A DNA stretch of 54,292 nt from NCBI GenBank assembly GCA_937902995.1, contig CALEKY010000149.1, positions 1-54,292 on the forward strand, in the 5' to 3' direction. Within the stretch, counting starts at the first letter, position 1. Each line of letters begins with the position of its first letter. This document shows, one piece after another, positions 32,575 to 41,309 of the stretch. Under the pieces are notes generated by a model. It saw only the letters and a program-made list of their open reading frames with translations, was not told where the DNA came from and ran no database searches. This DNA comes from an uncultured Sinobacteraceae bacterium (GTDB lineage Bacteria > Pseudomonadota > Gammaproteobacteria > Steroidobacterales > Steroidobacteraceae). The position numbers and the translations under genes were made by a program.

Positions 32575-34659
32575 ATGCACCTACGATCCAAGCTGATGCT
32601 CGCTGCCGCGCTGCTCGGCACCGCGAGCTCCGCAGTCGCGGACGAGGGAATGTGGACGTTCCAGAACTTCCCGCGCGCGGCGGTAAAAGAAAAATACGGC
32701 GTGGCGATCGGCGACGATTGGCTGAATCGCATACAGCGCGCCGTCACTCGTCACGAAACCGGATGCACGGGCTCGTTCGTATCGCCGCAGGGTCTCGTAC
32801 TCACCAATCACCACTGCATCGCCAGGTGCTTGGCTCATCTGTCGAGCAGCACGAGGAGCCTCACGCGCGACGGTTTCATCGCACGTGCTCGTGCAGACGA
32901 GCTGCGATGCTCCAACGAGATTCTCTCGGTGCTCATCGACACCGAAGAGGTGACGGATAAAGTCAGCGCGGCTACGGCCGGATTGCAGGATGCGCAGGCC
33001 AACGAAGCCCGCAAGCGCGAGTTGAGCCGCCTCGAAAACGAGTGCGCGGAGGCGTCCAAGAAGAATCGCGCAACCGGTCCGCTCGCTTGCGAGGCCGTGA
33101 CGCTGTATCAAGGCGGCCAGTATTACCTCTACAAGTACAAACGCTATGAGGACGTGCGGCTCGTCTTTGCGCCGCATGCAGCGATCGCGGCATTCGGCGG
33201 CGATCCCGACAATTTCAATTTCCCGCGGTGGTCGCTCGACTTCAGCTTGTTGCGTGCATACGAGAACGGCAAACCTGCTTCCACGCCGAACTACTTGCGC
33301 TGGCGCGTCGAAGGCCCCCGCAGCGGCGAACCTGTCTTCGTCGCCGGACATCCCGGAACGACGAACCGCTTGCTGACCACTGCGCAGCTCAAGATGTTCC
33401 GCAACACGTTCATCCCCGCGTACCTGGTGCGCAACAGCGAGCTCCGCGGTCGGTTGATCCAATGGGGAAAGACCGGCGACGAGCCTGCGCGCATCGCCGA
33501 AGACAGCCTGCTCCTGCTCGAGAATTCGTTGAAGGTCTACCGCGGGCTGCAAAGCGCGCTCTTGAGCGATGCCTTGATGGAACAGAAGCTGGCGCAGGAA
33601 CAGACGCTGCGCGCCCGAGCGGAATCCGATCCGGCGTTTCGCGATTTGGGCGATCCGTGGGCGCAAATCGAGCGCGCGCAGAAGCGCTATGCCGAGATCT
33701 TCGATCGATACGGCTATCTCGAGTTGGGCTACGGTTTCAACAGCACCTTGTTCTCGCATGCGCGTCGGCTCGTACGCGGTGCTGCCGAACGCGCCAAGCC
33801 GAATGCCGAGCGTCTGCGCGAATTCGCCGACTCGAATCTGCCGCGAGTCACGACCGCACTGTTCAACGAAGCGCCGATCTATCCTGAATACGAGCGCGTC
33901 AAACTATCGTTCTCGCTCGACAAGTTGCGCGAGAACTTGGGGCCGGACGATCCGATCGTTCGCAAGCTCCTAGCTGCCGACTCGCCCGAGACGCTGGCGG
34001 ACAAGCTCATCAACGGCACGAAACTCGGCGACGCACAGGTCCGTCGCGCATTGTGGGATGGCGGCGAAGCCGCAGTGAACGCCTCCACCGATCCCATGAT
34101 CGTGCTCGCCCGCGAGATCGATGCCGATGCACGTGCCGTGCGCAAGATCTACGAAGACGAAGTGCAGGCGCCGACGACGGTGGCGCAGGAGCAAATCGCC
34201 AAGGTGCGCTTCGCCGCATTCGGCACGAATACCTATCCCGATGCGACGTTCACGCTGCGCGTCAGCTATGGAGCGGTCGAAAGCTGGGAGGAGCGCGGCG
34301 CCGAAGTACCGAACTTCACCCGCCTCGAGCGCCTGTACGAGCGCACGACGGGCCAGCCGCCTTTCGCGCTGCCGCAAATTTGGCTCGATGCGCGATCGAA
34401 GCTGGACCCGAACACGCCGTTCAACTACGTCACCACGAACGACATCATCGGCGGCAATTCCGGCAGCCCGGTGATCGACGCCGAAGGCCGCATCGTGGGA
34501 CTGGCTTTCGACGGCAACACACATGCAATTGCCGGCAGCTATTGGTACGACGCCAAGCTCAATCGCATGATCGCTGTGCATCCGCAAATCATGGTCGTGG
34601 CCTTGCGGGATGTGTACGGCGCGGATTCGATCGTTCAGGAAATCTTGGTCAAGAGATAA
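32575..34659 (+). CDS. S46 family dipeptidyl-peptidase
   Basis: A 694-residue exported serine peptidase with a signal peptide (LMLAAALLGTASSAVADEGM). The catalytic triad is readable: His80 in GLVLTNHHC, Asp in FPRWSLDFSLLRAY, and Ser in IIGGNSGSPVID. The GGDPDNFNFPRW segment and the C-terminal LAFDGNTHAIAGSYWYD are family hallmarks. S46 enzymes (DPP7, DPP11) release dipeptides from N-termini of peptides in the periplasm and support growth on peptides. The S1-pocket residue that separates DPP7 from DPP11 cannot be assigned with confidence. GGAG stands 5 nt before the ATG. Downstream arrays and a hairpin end the unit. Confidence 0.88.
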   Translation: MHLRSKLMLAAALLGTASSAVADEGMWTFQNFPRAAVKEKYGVAIGDDWLNRIQRAVTRHETGCTGSFVSPQGLVLTNHHCIARCLAHLSSSTRSLTRDGFIARARADELRCSNEILSVLIDTEEVTDKVSAATAGLQDAQANEARKRELSRLENECAEASKKNRATGPLACEAVTLYQGGQYYLYKYKRYEDVRLVFAPHAAIAAFGGDPDNFNFPRWSLDFSLLRAYENGKPASTPNYLRWRVEGPRSGEPVFVAGHPGTTNRLLTTAQLKMFRNTFIPAYLVRNSELRGRLIQWGKTGDEPARIAEDSLLLLENSLKVYRGLQSALLSDALMEQKLAQEQTLRARAESDPAFRDLGDPWAQIERAQKRYAEIFDRYGYLELGYGFNSTLFSHARRLVRGAAERAKPNAERLREFADSNLPRVTTALFNEAPIYPEYERVKLSFSLDKLRENLGPDDPIVRKLLAADSPETLADKLINGTKLGDAQVRRALWDGGEAAVNASTDPMIVLAREIDADARAVRKIYEDEVQAPTTVAQEQIAKVRFAAFGTNTYPDATFTLRVSYGAVESWEERGAEVPNFTRLERLYERTTGQPPFALPQIWLDARSKLDPNTPFNYVTTNDIIGGNSGSPVIDAEGRIVGLAFDGNTHAIAGSYWYDAKLNRMIAVHPQIMVVALRDVYGADSIVQEILVKR

Positions 34660-34725
34660 GGGAAGGAGGGAAGAAGGGAAAAAGGGAAGGAAACTCGTGA
34701 CTGGTGACTGGTGACTCGTGACTCG
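34658..34725. repeat. Composite repeat array (GGGAAGAA-type then CTCGTGA-type)
   Basis: GGGAAGRA-like units with an 8-bp period run from the S46 stop codon to about 34690, then four 7-bp units CTCGTGA, CTGGTGA, CTGGTGA, CTCGTGA at 34694-34721. Two families are joined in one array. Confidence 0.85.
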
Positions 34726-34730
34726 CATGT

Positions 34731-34747
34731 GGGGCGCGTAGCGCCCC
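34731..34747. terminator. GC hairpin between convergent genes
   Basis: GGGGCGC-GTA-GCGCCCC, lying between the composite array on the left and an oppositely oriented TTCCC-type array on the right. The S46 peptidase and YceI genes converge here. Confidence 0.65.
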
Positions 34748-34766
34748 TTCCCTCCTTCCCTTCCCC
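34748..34766. repeat. Short TTCCC-type array (right arm)
   Basis: TTCCCTCCTTCCCTTCCCC is complementary in type to the GGGAAG units at 34658-34690 and touches the YceI stop codon. Confidence 0.6.
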
Positions 34767-35464
34767 TACCGCCTGCCCACGATCTCGAACGCGATGTGCA
34801 GGCGATCCTGCACCTCGAGCGCGCCGAGACCGACGCTGAACGGCTTCATGCCGAAGTCCGTTTGGCGAATGTCGAACTCGCCCGTTGCGGTAAGCAAGTC
34901 GTTCTCGATACGAACGGTTGCCGGAACGACGACGTCCCGTGCGACGCCTTTGATCGTGATGCGCGTCGTCACCTGCGGACGATCGGCCGAACCGGCAACG
35001 TGCACCGAACGCAGCTTGATGGTCGGGTGCCGTTCCGCATCGAGCACCTCCGCACGCAACATGTTCTGCCGCGTTCCGTCGCGATCTTTCGGCGCAATTT
35101 CCGATGCGAACTCGGGTCCGGCAGCTGCGCGTGCGTCGGGATCGTCGACGATGAGGTCGGCAACGGGAACCTCGAGCTCGAATCCGGACCGTTGCAGCGA
35201 CGCATGAATCCAAACGCGTCCCGATACGTGCTTGGATGTCACGACATGATTGTGGCCAAGCCGTGCGAGCGCCCCGCCGCGAAAAACTTGGATGTGTACG
35301 GTCGAGGCGCTCGAATCGACCTCGAATACGGCGGTGCCGCGCAGGTCGGGGGGCGCCACGGCCGGCGGCGGCTCGACCGGCGATGGCGGGCGGATACCGG
35401 TCGTCGGGCATCCGGTCAGCGCGACACAAGCGGCAAGCAACACCGCGGCTTTACATGCGTTCAT
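34766..35464 (-). CDS. YceI-domain lipoprotein
   Basis: A 232-residue protein with a lipoprotein signal (AAVLLAACVALTGC, lipobox LTGC), a short Pro-rich linker, and a YceI beta-barrel from about residue 45 (FEVDSSASTVHIQVFRGG; HPTIKLRSVHV; ATGEFDIRQTDFGMKPF). YceI barrels bind isoprenoid or amphiphilic lipids in the periplasm. GGGGAAG lies upstream of the ATG at 35464. The gene is divergent from a cytochrome b561 gene that is itself followed by a second, soluble YceI gene. A role near membrane quinones is suggested by context only. Confidence 0.82.
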   Translation of the reverse strand: MNACKAAVLLAACVALTGCPTTGIRPPSPVEPPPAVAPPDLRGTAVFEVDSSASTVHIQVFRGGALARLGHNHVVTSKHVSGRVWIHASLQRSGFELEVPVADLIVDDPDARAAAGPEFASEIAPKDRDGTRQNMLRAEVLDAERHPTIKLRSVHVAGSADRPQVTTRITIKGVARDVVVPATVRIENDLLTATGEFDIRQTDFGMKPFSVGLGALEVQDRLHIAFEIVGRR

Positions 35465-35589
35465 GTCTTCCCCCGACCTTACGTCGGTCAGCGCGAGAAT
35501 GGCGTAGACTCCAGAACTAATGCGGCAGCGATGGGCTCTAAGCCTCGATCGAGACCGCAGCCGCACTCAACACCACGTCGGACGACAGC

Positions 35590-36144
35590 ATGCAACTCAA
35601 GAACGATACGCTTCGCTACGGTGTCGTTGCACAACTTTTTCATTGGAGCATCGTCGCACTCATCGTCACGCAGTACGTGCTCGCGAGTAAAGCCGATGCG
35701 CTGCCGATCGGTCCGGCGAAAATTGCGACGCTCGCCACGCACAAGTCCGTCGGCATGACGATCTTCGGGCTCGCCGTGCTGAGATTGATCTGGCGGCTCG
35801 CCAATCCCGTGCCGGGGTTGCCGTCCACGACGCCGCGGTGGCAGCGTGCGGCCGCCCACCTCACGCACTGGGCGTTGTACGCATTGATCCTAATCACGCC
35901 CCTCGTCGGCTGGACGATGTCCTCCGCCCGCAATTTCCCCGTGAGCTGGTTCGGGCTCTTCACGTTGCCGGACTTCGTCGAGCCGAGCAAAGAGCTCTAC
36001 GATTTCTGTCACGAGTTGCACGAATTCCTGGCAACCGCCTTGTTCGTCGTCGCGATCGTGCACATCGCGGCGGCGCTCAAACATCACTTCTACGATCGGG
36101 ACAACGTGCTGCGGCGCATGCTCCCGGTCAAACTGAAACCTTGA
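35590..36144 (+). CDS. Cytochrome b561 (di-haem membrane protein)
   Basis: A 184-residue membrane protein with four hydrophobic segments (QLFHWSIVALIVTQYVL; HKSVGMTIFGLAVLRLIW; AHLTHWALYALILITPLVGW; ELHEFLATALFVVAIVHIAA). His residues suited as haem ligands occur in LFHW, THKSVG, LTHW and LHEF/VHIA. Bacterial b561 proteins shuttle electrons between ubiquinol and periplasmic acceptors or superoxide. The adjoining yceI 14 nt downstream is the common arrangement in proteobacteria. ATG at 35590 in the conserved start context LRYGVVAQLFHW. Confidence 0.88.
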   Translation: MQLKNDTLRYGVVAQLFHWSIVALIVTQYVLASKADALPIGPAKIATLATHKSVGMTIFGLAVLRLIWRLANPVPGLPSTTPRWQRAAAHLTHWALYALILITPLVGWTMSSARNFPVSWFGLFTLPDFVEPSKELYDFCHELHEFLATALFVVAIVHIAAALKHHFYDRDNVLRRMLPVKLKP

Positions 36145-36158
36145 GATCCGGAGTTCAC

Positions 36159-36716
36159 ATGCGCTCGAAATCGTTCTTGATCCTTTTGCTGTGTTTGGCG
36201 ATGCCGATCGCATACGCGGCCATTCAATGGACGATGCAGCCTCGACAAAGCGAGCTTGCGTTCATCGCCACTCAAGCTGGCGCACAGTTCGAAGGCAAGT
36301 TCGAAAAATTCACGGCCGATATCCGATTCGATCCCAAGGATCTGACCTCGAGCCGCTTCGACGTCACGATCGACATGGCGTCCGTCAACACGCGCGACAG
36401 CGAACGCGACGGAATCCTCAAAGGCGAGGACCTGTTCGCGGTGAAGCAATATCCGACTGCGCGCTACGTTGCGGAAACGTTCGTCGACAAGGGCAACGGA
36501 CAATATTCCGCTCCGGGCAAGCTCACTCTGCGTAACGTAACGAAAGAAGTGCCGATCGAATTCACGTTTACGGAAGACTCGAAAGGCACATGGCTCAAAG
36601 GCACGGCGAGCTTGAAGCGACTGGACTTCGGCGTCGGTCAGGGCGATTGGAAGGACACCGGAACGGTCGCGAACGAAGTGAAGGTCAGGTTCGCGCTGTT
36701 GCTCAACAAGAACTGA
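36159..36716 (+). CDS. YceI family periplasmic protein
   Basis: A 185-residue protein with a signal peptide (FLILLLCLAMPIAYAA) and a full YceI domain: WTMQPRQSELAFIATQAGAQ then FEGKFEKFTADIRF, DMASVNTRDSERDGILKGED, FAVKQYPTARYVAETF and the GKLTLRNVTKEVPIEFTF strands. E. coli YceI binds a polyisoprenoid; homologues are induced by alkaline pH or carry lipophilic ligands. It begins 14 nt after the b561 gene with GGAG upstream, so the two are an operon. The last bases form part of a long hairpin shared with the convergent transglutaminase gene. Confidence 0.88.
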   Translation: MRSKSFLILLLCLAMPIAYAAIQWTMQPRQSELAFIATQAGAQFEGKFEKFTADIRFDPKDLTSSRFDVTIDMASVNTRDSERDGILKGEDLFAVKQYPTARYVAETFVDKGNGQYSAPGKLTLRNVTKEVPIEFTFTEDSKGTWLKGTASLKRLDFGVGQGDWKDTGTVANEVKVRFALLLNKN

Positions 36717-36764
36717 GCGAACTCGGTCGGGCCACGTTCTAGTTGCGCCCGATGAGTTCGCTCA
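36714..36764. terminator. Long hairpin between convergent yceI and transglutaminase genes
   Basis: TGAGCGAACTC-GGTCGGGC (36714-36732) pairs with GCCCGAT-GAGTTCGCTCA (36747-36764): 11 perfect base pairs, a one-base bulge with a mismatch, then six more, with a 14-nt loop. It includes the yceI stop and the last codons of the transglutaminase gene. Confidence 0.65.
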
Positions 36765-39027
36765 ACGCGCTGCGCCACGATTGCAGCGCTCGGCGCACGC
36801 GCGGCAATGGATCGTCGCGCAGGCGCGCCTCGACCAGTGCAAACAACTCATCGGTGCGAGCGTGCGGCCCATCGGCAAGCGACGATCCATAACGCGCATG
36901 ATCGAAGTGCTCGGCGAACTCGGCTGGCAGCGCAATGCCCATACCCACCAGCGATGCCGCGTATTCGCGAAAGCTCGCGCTCGGCAGACGTGCGAATCCG
37001 CGCTGCTGGCCGGCAGCCTCTAGCGCTCCGACCGCGAGCAGCACCGCCGCACCGGTTTCGGCCGACCGGGCCCGCGACAACGTCTCTCGTACACGGCGAT
37101 TGTCGAGCCCATCGGCGATCGCGAGAACGGCGACATATCCCAGCGCAAGCAGCGCAACGACGCCAGCCAACCCGACCAACAATCGCCAACCTGCCAAGCG
37201 GATTTCAGCAACCAGCGAGTGCAGCGCCCAGCGCATGCTGCGCCAGGCATCGCGCATCGCTTCGGCAAGCGTGGTCGTGAGCGCCTCCGGATCGAGCAGC
37301 TCGCTCGTTTGCGCCAATCGTTCGAGATAGCGTTCCATCTGCGCGGCCACTTGATGGTCGGTTTCCGGTCGCGGCAGCGGATAGAACGGCGTCGGTTCGA
37401 GCATCAACCAGCCGCCGTCCACGTAGGCCTCGACCCACGCGTGCCCGTCGAGCCGACGCACTTCGTAGTACCCCGTCGCAGGATTCCGTTCGCCGAGCGA
37501 AAAACCGCCGACGACCCGCGCCGGAACATTCACCGCACGCAACATCATCGCCAGAGCGCTCGCGAAGTATTCGCAGTGACCGCGCTTCGTCTCGAACAAG
37601 AATGTATCGAGCGGCGTGTAGCCCTGCTGCGGAAGCGTCTCATACGTGTATTGGTATCGCTCCCGAAGGTGAGTTTCGAGCGCGATGGCCTTTTCGAGCG
37701 GCGTCTCGCTGCCTGCCGTGACTGAACGAGCAAGCGCTCGAACCTGCTCAGACGCCGCATCGGTCCGTAGGTAACGCTCGAGCTCTTTCGGTTCGGCTTC
37801 GAGCAGCGCATATCTGCCGTCGCGAAACTCGACGTACGACTCGACGGAATAGAGTGTGTCGCCGCGCAGCGGCTGGAGCGCTTCGAATACGTCATCGTCG
37901 TAGTGCCGTACGGCGCGAGCTGCGAATCGCAATCGACGTAAGCCGGGCGCATGCCAGACCGTCGTCGAGGGGAGATCGCGTGCAATCTCGATCGTTTGTT
38001 GCACGCGCTCGTCGCCGAATGATGCTCTCACTTCGAGATAACCTCGTCGGAGCGGCAGTTGCGCAAACGCCCGCGGGTCCCGGTGCCAACGGTCGTTCTC
38101 GAACCGGTCGTACACAACCCCGCGCAAATACACGGGCCGCGACGACTTCACGTACATCAAAATGTCGTTGGCGATCGCACGATCGCGCCTGACTTCGTTT
38201 GGCGAAAACTCCTCGCCGTAATCGCCGAGCTCGGGACGCGCGGCACGCGGCTCCAGCCTCTCATCGGATGACGAGGAGTCCGCACCGTCGAAGCGCGAAT
38301 CCAGTTCGGGGTCGAACCCCTCGCCGGCGTCGTCGGCTGGCTGCGGCGCCGGCTCGGGCGGAGCGCCGTCGCGATAGTCGCGTCCGGCTCGGGCCTGCAT
38401 CCCGCCCAACATCAATCCATCGGGCTTCGGCACGAACAGATACAACGGTAGTGCGACCGCCAAGGCGAGCGCCGCAAATGCGATGCCGCCGCTGGTGCGC
38501 CTGTTGGCATTCTGTGCAACGGTCAGCATTTCGCGCTCGCGATCGAACCGGTGATCGCTCACCAGCAAACTGAGAGCGGCAAACGTGAACCATGCTGCCG
38601 GCAGGAGAAACAGCGACGAGCGGCTTTCGGACGCAGCGAACAACAGCCCGCCGAGCGCAGCCGCGAGAATCAGCCACGCGTGCAGCCGTTTCGTCGCCGT
38701 GACGAACACGGCTGCCTGGATCGCGAACAGGAAAACGAGCAAGGCAGGTACGACGCCATCGCTGTTGAGGCGTAGCAAGAACAGCACGATCCCTGCGACC
38801 GCAATGGCGTTGCCGACGGTTTGTTGCGATTGCGACCCGTCGCTGCGGCCGCGTGTCCAGGCACGCGCGAGCCAGCAGCCGACGAACACCGCCATCCAGA
38901 ATGCGAATCCGCCGATGCCATCGACGAAGCTGCGCTCGGCGGAGAAGCGTGCGGCACAACCTGCGACCATGACCCACCACATGCGCGAGTCGTGGACGCG
39001 AGAATCGAGCGGCACATGAACGTTCAT
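36739..39027 (-). CDS. Transglutaminase-like membrane protein (TgpA type)
   Basis: A 762-residue protein. The N-terminal third has several hydrophobic segments (VVPALLVFLFAIQAAVFV; LILAAALGGLLFAASE; FAALALAVALPLYLFV). A large exported transglutaminase-like domain carries Cys in KRGHCEYFASALAMMLR and His in RLDGHAWVEAYV. A late membrane segment (LLVGLAGVVALLALGYVAVL) and a C-terminal DUF4129-like region (SFREYAASL) follow. The third catalytic residue, usually Asp in a DPT motif, appears as Glu in WLMLEPTP. The start overlaps the DUF58 gene by 4 nt and moxR precedes both. Pseudomonas TgpA is essential; the natural substrate is not known. Confidence 0.85.
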   Translation of the reverse strand: MNVHVPLDSRVHDSRMWWVMVAGCAARFSAERSFVDGIGGFAFWMAVFVGCWLARAWTRGRSDGSQSQQTVGNAIAVAGIVLFLLRLNSDGVVPALLVFLFAIQAAVFVTATKRLHAWLILAAALGGLLFAASESRSSLFLLPAAWFTFAALSLLVSDHRFDREREMLTVAQNANRRTSGGIAFAALALAVALPLYLFVPKPDGLMLGGMQARAGRDYRDGAPPEPAPQPADDAGEGFDPELDSRFDGADSSSSDERLEPRAARPELGDYGEEFSPNEVRRDRAIANDILMYVKSSRPVYLRGVVYDRFENDRWHRDPRAFAQLPLRRGYLEVRASFGDERVQQTIEIARDLPSTTVWHAPGLRRLRFAARAVRHYDDDVFEALQPLRGDTLYSVESYVEFRDGRYALLEAEPKELERYLRTDAASEQVRALARSVTAGSETPLEKAIALETHLRERYQYTYETLPQQGYTPLDTFLFETKRGHCEYFASALAMMLRAVNVPARVVGGFSLGERNPATGYYEVRRLDGHAWVEAYVDGGWLMLEPTPFYPLPRPETDHQVAAQMERYLERLAQTSELLDPEALTTTLAEAMRDAWRSMRWALHSLVAEIRLAGWRLLVGLAGVVALLALGYVAVLAIADGLDNRRVRETLSRARSAETGAAVLLAVGALEAAGQQRGFARLPSASFREYAASLVGMGIALPAEFAEHFDHARYGSSLADGPHARTDELFALVEARLRDDPLPRVRRALQSWRSALSELIGRN

Positions 39028-40226
39028 GGCTTGAACAGCTCGCTCAGGTTCGCACCGCTAGGAACGACGCTGACCAACGAGCGCGACGAGGTGAACGTGC
39101 GGATTCGGTCGGTACCGCCAGTGCTTGCATAACTCGCTTTGTCGAACTCGACGAAGACCGCAGCCGCCCTGCGTTGCTGCGCAAAGCGTTCGAGCGCTGT
39201 GCGTTCCGCGTCGTCGCCCAGATTGAACATGAACCACGTACCGCCCTCGGGCATCTGTTCGCGATGCCGTTGCATCCATTTCGCGAGCGGAAGCTGTGCG
39301 TGCGCGTTCACGCGCGCAAGGACGTCGCGGATGCGCAGATACGTCGCCCGATCGGCGGCCGCGGGGACTCGATGAACGCTATCGGCGACGCGATACATCA
39401 CGCCGACGGGAATCGCTTCCTCTTGCGCCTTGACGGCAATCGAATGCGCGATCCGGATCATCTGCTCGCACGTGCCGCGCTGGCCTGCGCCGACGTGCAT
39501 GGATTCGGCCAGCTCCAACAGGACCCAGAGCTGCCGGTCCTGTTGATGCTCGTATTCCTTGACGACGATCTCGCCCGCGCGCGCCGACGCTCGCCAATGC
39601 ACCGAACGCCGGTCATCGCCCGGCGCGTACGGCTTCAGGCCGAAGAATTCATCGTGACCGCCGCGACGCGGACTGGTCATCAGCTCGAACCGCGGGCGCG
39701 CATTGTTGCGAACGGGCAGCCAATGCAGGCGTACGAAATCCGGATAAACGGTGATCTCGTGCGGTTCCGTCGAGATCGTGCGTATCGCACGTGTGAGCCC
39801 AAGCGGATAGCGGCTTTGCACGACGAGATCGCGCAGCTGCCAACAGCCGCGGACCTGCGGAGTCCAGACGAACGTGTGAGTGCGTTTGCCGCGAACCCGA
39901 TGCAGGTAGGCCGTTGCCGCAGGATGCGTCTCGCCGTTCAAGCGATCGAACACTTCGACGCCGTAACGCGGCCAGCCGCCTTGCGTCTCGATCTCGTAAG
40001 CGATGGATTCTGCGCGGCCGACGGTGGCCGTGGGCGGAAACTCCACCCGTCGCACGTTCACGCCGTGCACCTGCAGTCTCGGCAATCCGGCGGCCACACC
40101 TGTCGCAACGGCAATGAGAAGCGTAACGCCCCACAGCAGATCGATGCCGCGGTTCAACGCGATGAGCGCAGTGACTGCGATCCATGCAATCAACAATGCG
40201 CCGAGCGGAATCGAGCGCGCCTGCAT
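39024..40226 (-). CDS. DUF58 domain protein
   Basis: A 400-residue protein. Two hydrophobic segments open it (PLGALLIAWIAVTALIALN; LLWGVTLLIAVATGVAAGL), then a beta-rich region and the DUF58 core with LKPYAPGDDRRSVHWRASAR and AGEIVVKEYE, followed by a von Willebrand A-like fold (LWVLLELAESMHVG). These proteins sit in operons with MoxR ATPases and transglutaminases and are thought to assist assembly of envelope complexes. The gene starts 10 nt after moxR and ends inside the first codon of the transglutaminase gene (4-nt overlap), so the three are one unit. Confidence 0.87.
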   Translation of the reverse strand: MQARSIPLGALLIAWIAVTALIALNRGIDLLWGVTLLIAVATGVAAGLPRLQVHGVNVRRVEFPPTATVGRAESIAYEIETQGGWPRYGVEVFDRLNGETHPAATAYLHRVRGKRTHTFVWTPQVRGCWQLRDLVVQSRYPLGLTRAIRTISTEPHEITVYPDFVRLHWLPVRNNARPRFELMTSPRRGGHDEFFGLKPYAPGDDRRSVHWRASARAGEIVVKEYEHQQDRQLWVLLELAESMHVGAGQRGTCEQMIRIAHSIAVKAQEEAIPVGVMYRVADSVHRVPAAADRATYLRIRDVLARVNAHAQLPLAKWMQRHREQMPEGGTWFMFNLGDDAERTALERFAQQRRAAAVFVEFDKASYASTGGTDRIRTFTSSRSLVSVVPSGANLSELFKP

Positions 40227-40236
40227 GGCGAAGCGC

Positions 40237-41184
40237 TCAGGCCGAAGCAGCCACCGGGACGGGAACTTGTTCGAGGATCTGCGCGATCACTTGCTCGGCG
40301 CTCGCCGCATCCGTGGCATTCTTGAGCGTGATTCTGTGCGCGAGCACGGCCGGCGCGATCCGCTTGACGTGATCAGGCGTGACGAAGCTCTTGCCGCTCA
40401 GCATCGCCGTGCATTGGCTTGCCCGCATCAGCGCGACGGAGCCGCGCGGACTTGCGCCCAGCATGACAGCTTCGTGCTTGCGCGTCGCACGCACGACTTC
40501 GGCAATGTATTTCATCACGTCAGGATCGATCGCAATTCGAGTAACGAGCTCTTGAAGCCGAGCGAGCGTCGATAGATCCATGACCGGCTGGATGCTTTCG
40601 AGCGGACGCGATGTGACGCGATCGCGCAGCATCTGCAGCTCCGCATCGAGCATGGGGTAGCCCAAACGCAGTCGCACTAGAAAGCGATCGAGCTGCGCTT
40701 CGGGCAACGGATACGTGCCGTGAAAGCCGGTGGGATTCTGTGTCGCAATGACGAAGAACGTCTCGGGCAATGCGCGCGTCTCGCCGTCGACCGTGATCTG
40801 CCGCTCCTCCATGCATTCGAGCAGACACGACTGCGCACGCGGCGTCGCGCGATTGATCTCATCGGCCAGCAAGATATCCGCAAACGCAGGACCTGGCACG
40901 AACTCGAATGCGTGGCGATCCGTGCGATAGACCGAGACGCCAGTGACATCCGACGGCATCAAGTCCGGCGTACATTGCAATCGCCGGAATCGCGCCTTCA
41001 ACGAGGTCGCAAGCGCTTTGGCCAGTGTCGTCTTTCCCGTACCGGGCACATCTTCGAGCAATACGTGGCCACGCGCGAGCAAGGCAACGAGCAGCACGAA
41101 CAAGGCGTCCTGCTTGCCGACGATCACGGCATTCAAGTTTCCGTACAGGGCCTTGAGCTCGCTCTGCAGTTGTCCCTGTGTCAT
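40237..41184 (-). CDS. MoxR family AAA+ ATPase
   Basis: A 315-residue ATPase. The Walker A motif is in LLEDVPGTGKTTLAKALA, Walker B in ILLADEINRATPRAQ, sensor 1 in FFVIATQNPTG, and the arginine-finger region in LPEAQLDRFLVRLRLGYP; the C-terminal lid includes LGASPRGSVALMRASQ. MoxR proteins act as chaperones that load cofactors or assemble membrane complexes with VWA-domain partners, here presumably the DUF58 protein downstream. The ATG at 41184 is chosen because homology begins MTQGQLQSELKALYGNLNAV; the open frame extends 26 codons further without homology. First gene of the operon. Confidence 0.9.
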   Translation of the reverse strand: MTQGQLQSELKALYGNLNAVIVGKQDALFVLLVALLARGHVLLEDVPGTGKTTLAKALATSLKARFRRLQCTPDLMPSDVTGVSVYRTDRHAFEFVPGPAFADILLADEINRATPRAQSCLLECMEERQITVDGETRALPETFFVIATQNPTGFHGTYPLPEAQLDRFLVRLRLGYPMLDAELQMLRDRVTSRPLESIQPVMDLSTLARLQELVTRIAIDPDVMKYIAEVVRATRKHEAVMLGASPRGSVALMRASQCTAMLSGKSFVTPDHVKRIAPAVLAHRITLKNATDAASAEQVIAQILEQVPVPVAASA

Positions 41185-41309
41185 GACGGGCGTGCAAAAG
41201 TGACATATTGAGTGCGCTATGGTGAGCAGTCGCACGTACCTCCACCGTGCACCATGTCGCATTTCTCATCTGGCCGAGCCGGGTGCCTTCGGTTAGATTG
41301 TTCGCCTCG

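Noticed and set aside
32575..34659. Assigning the S46 peptidase as DPP7 or DPP11
   Set aside because: The specificity residue could not be aligned with confidence without a reference alignment.
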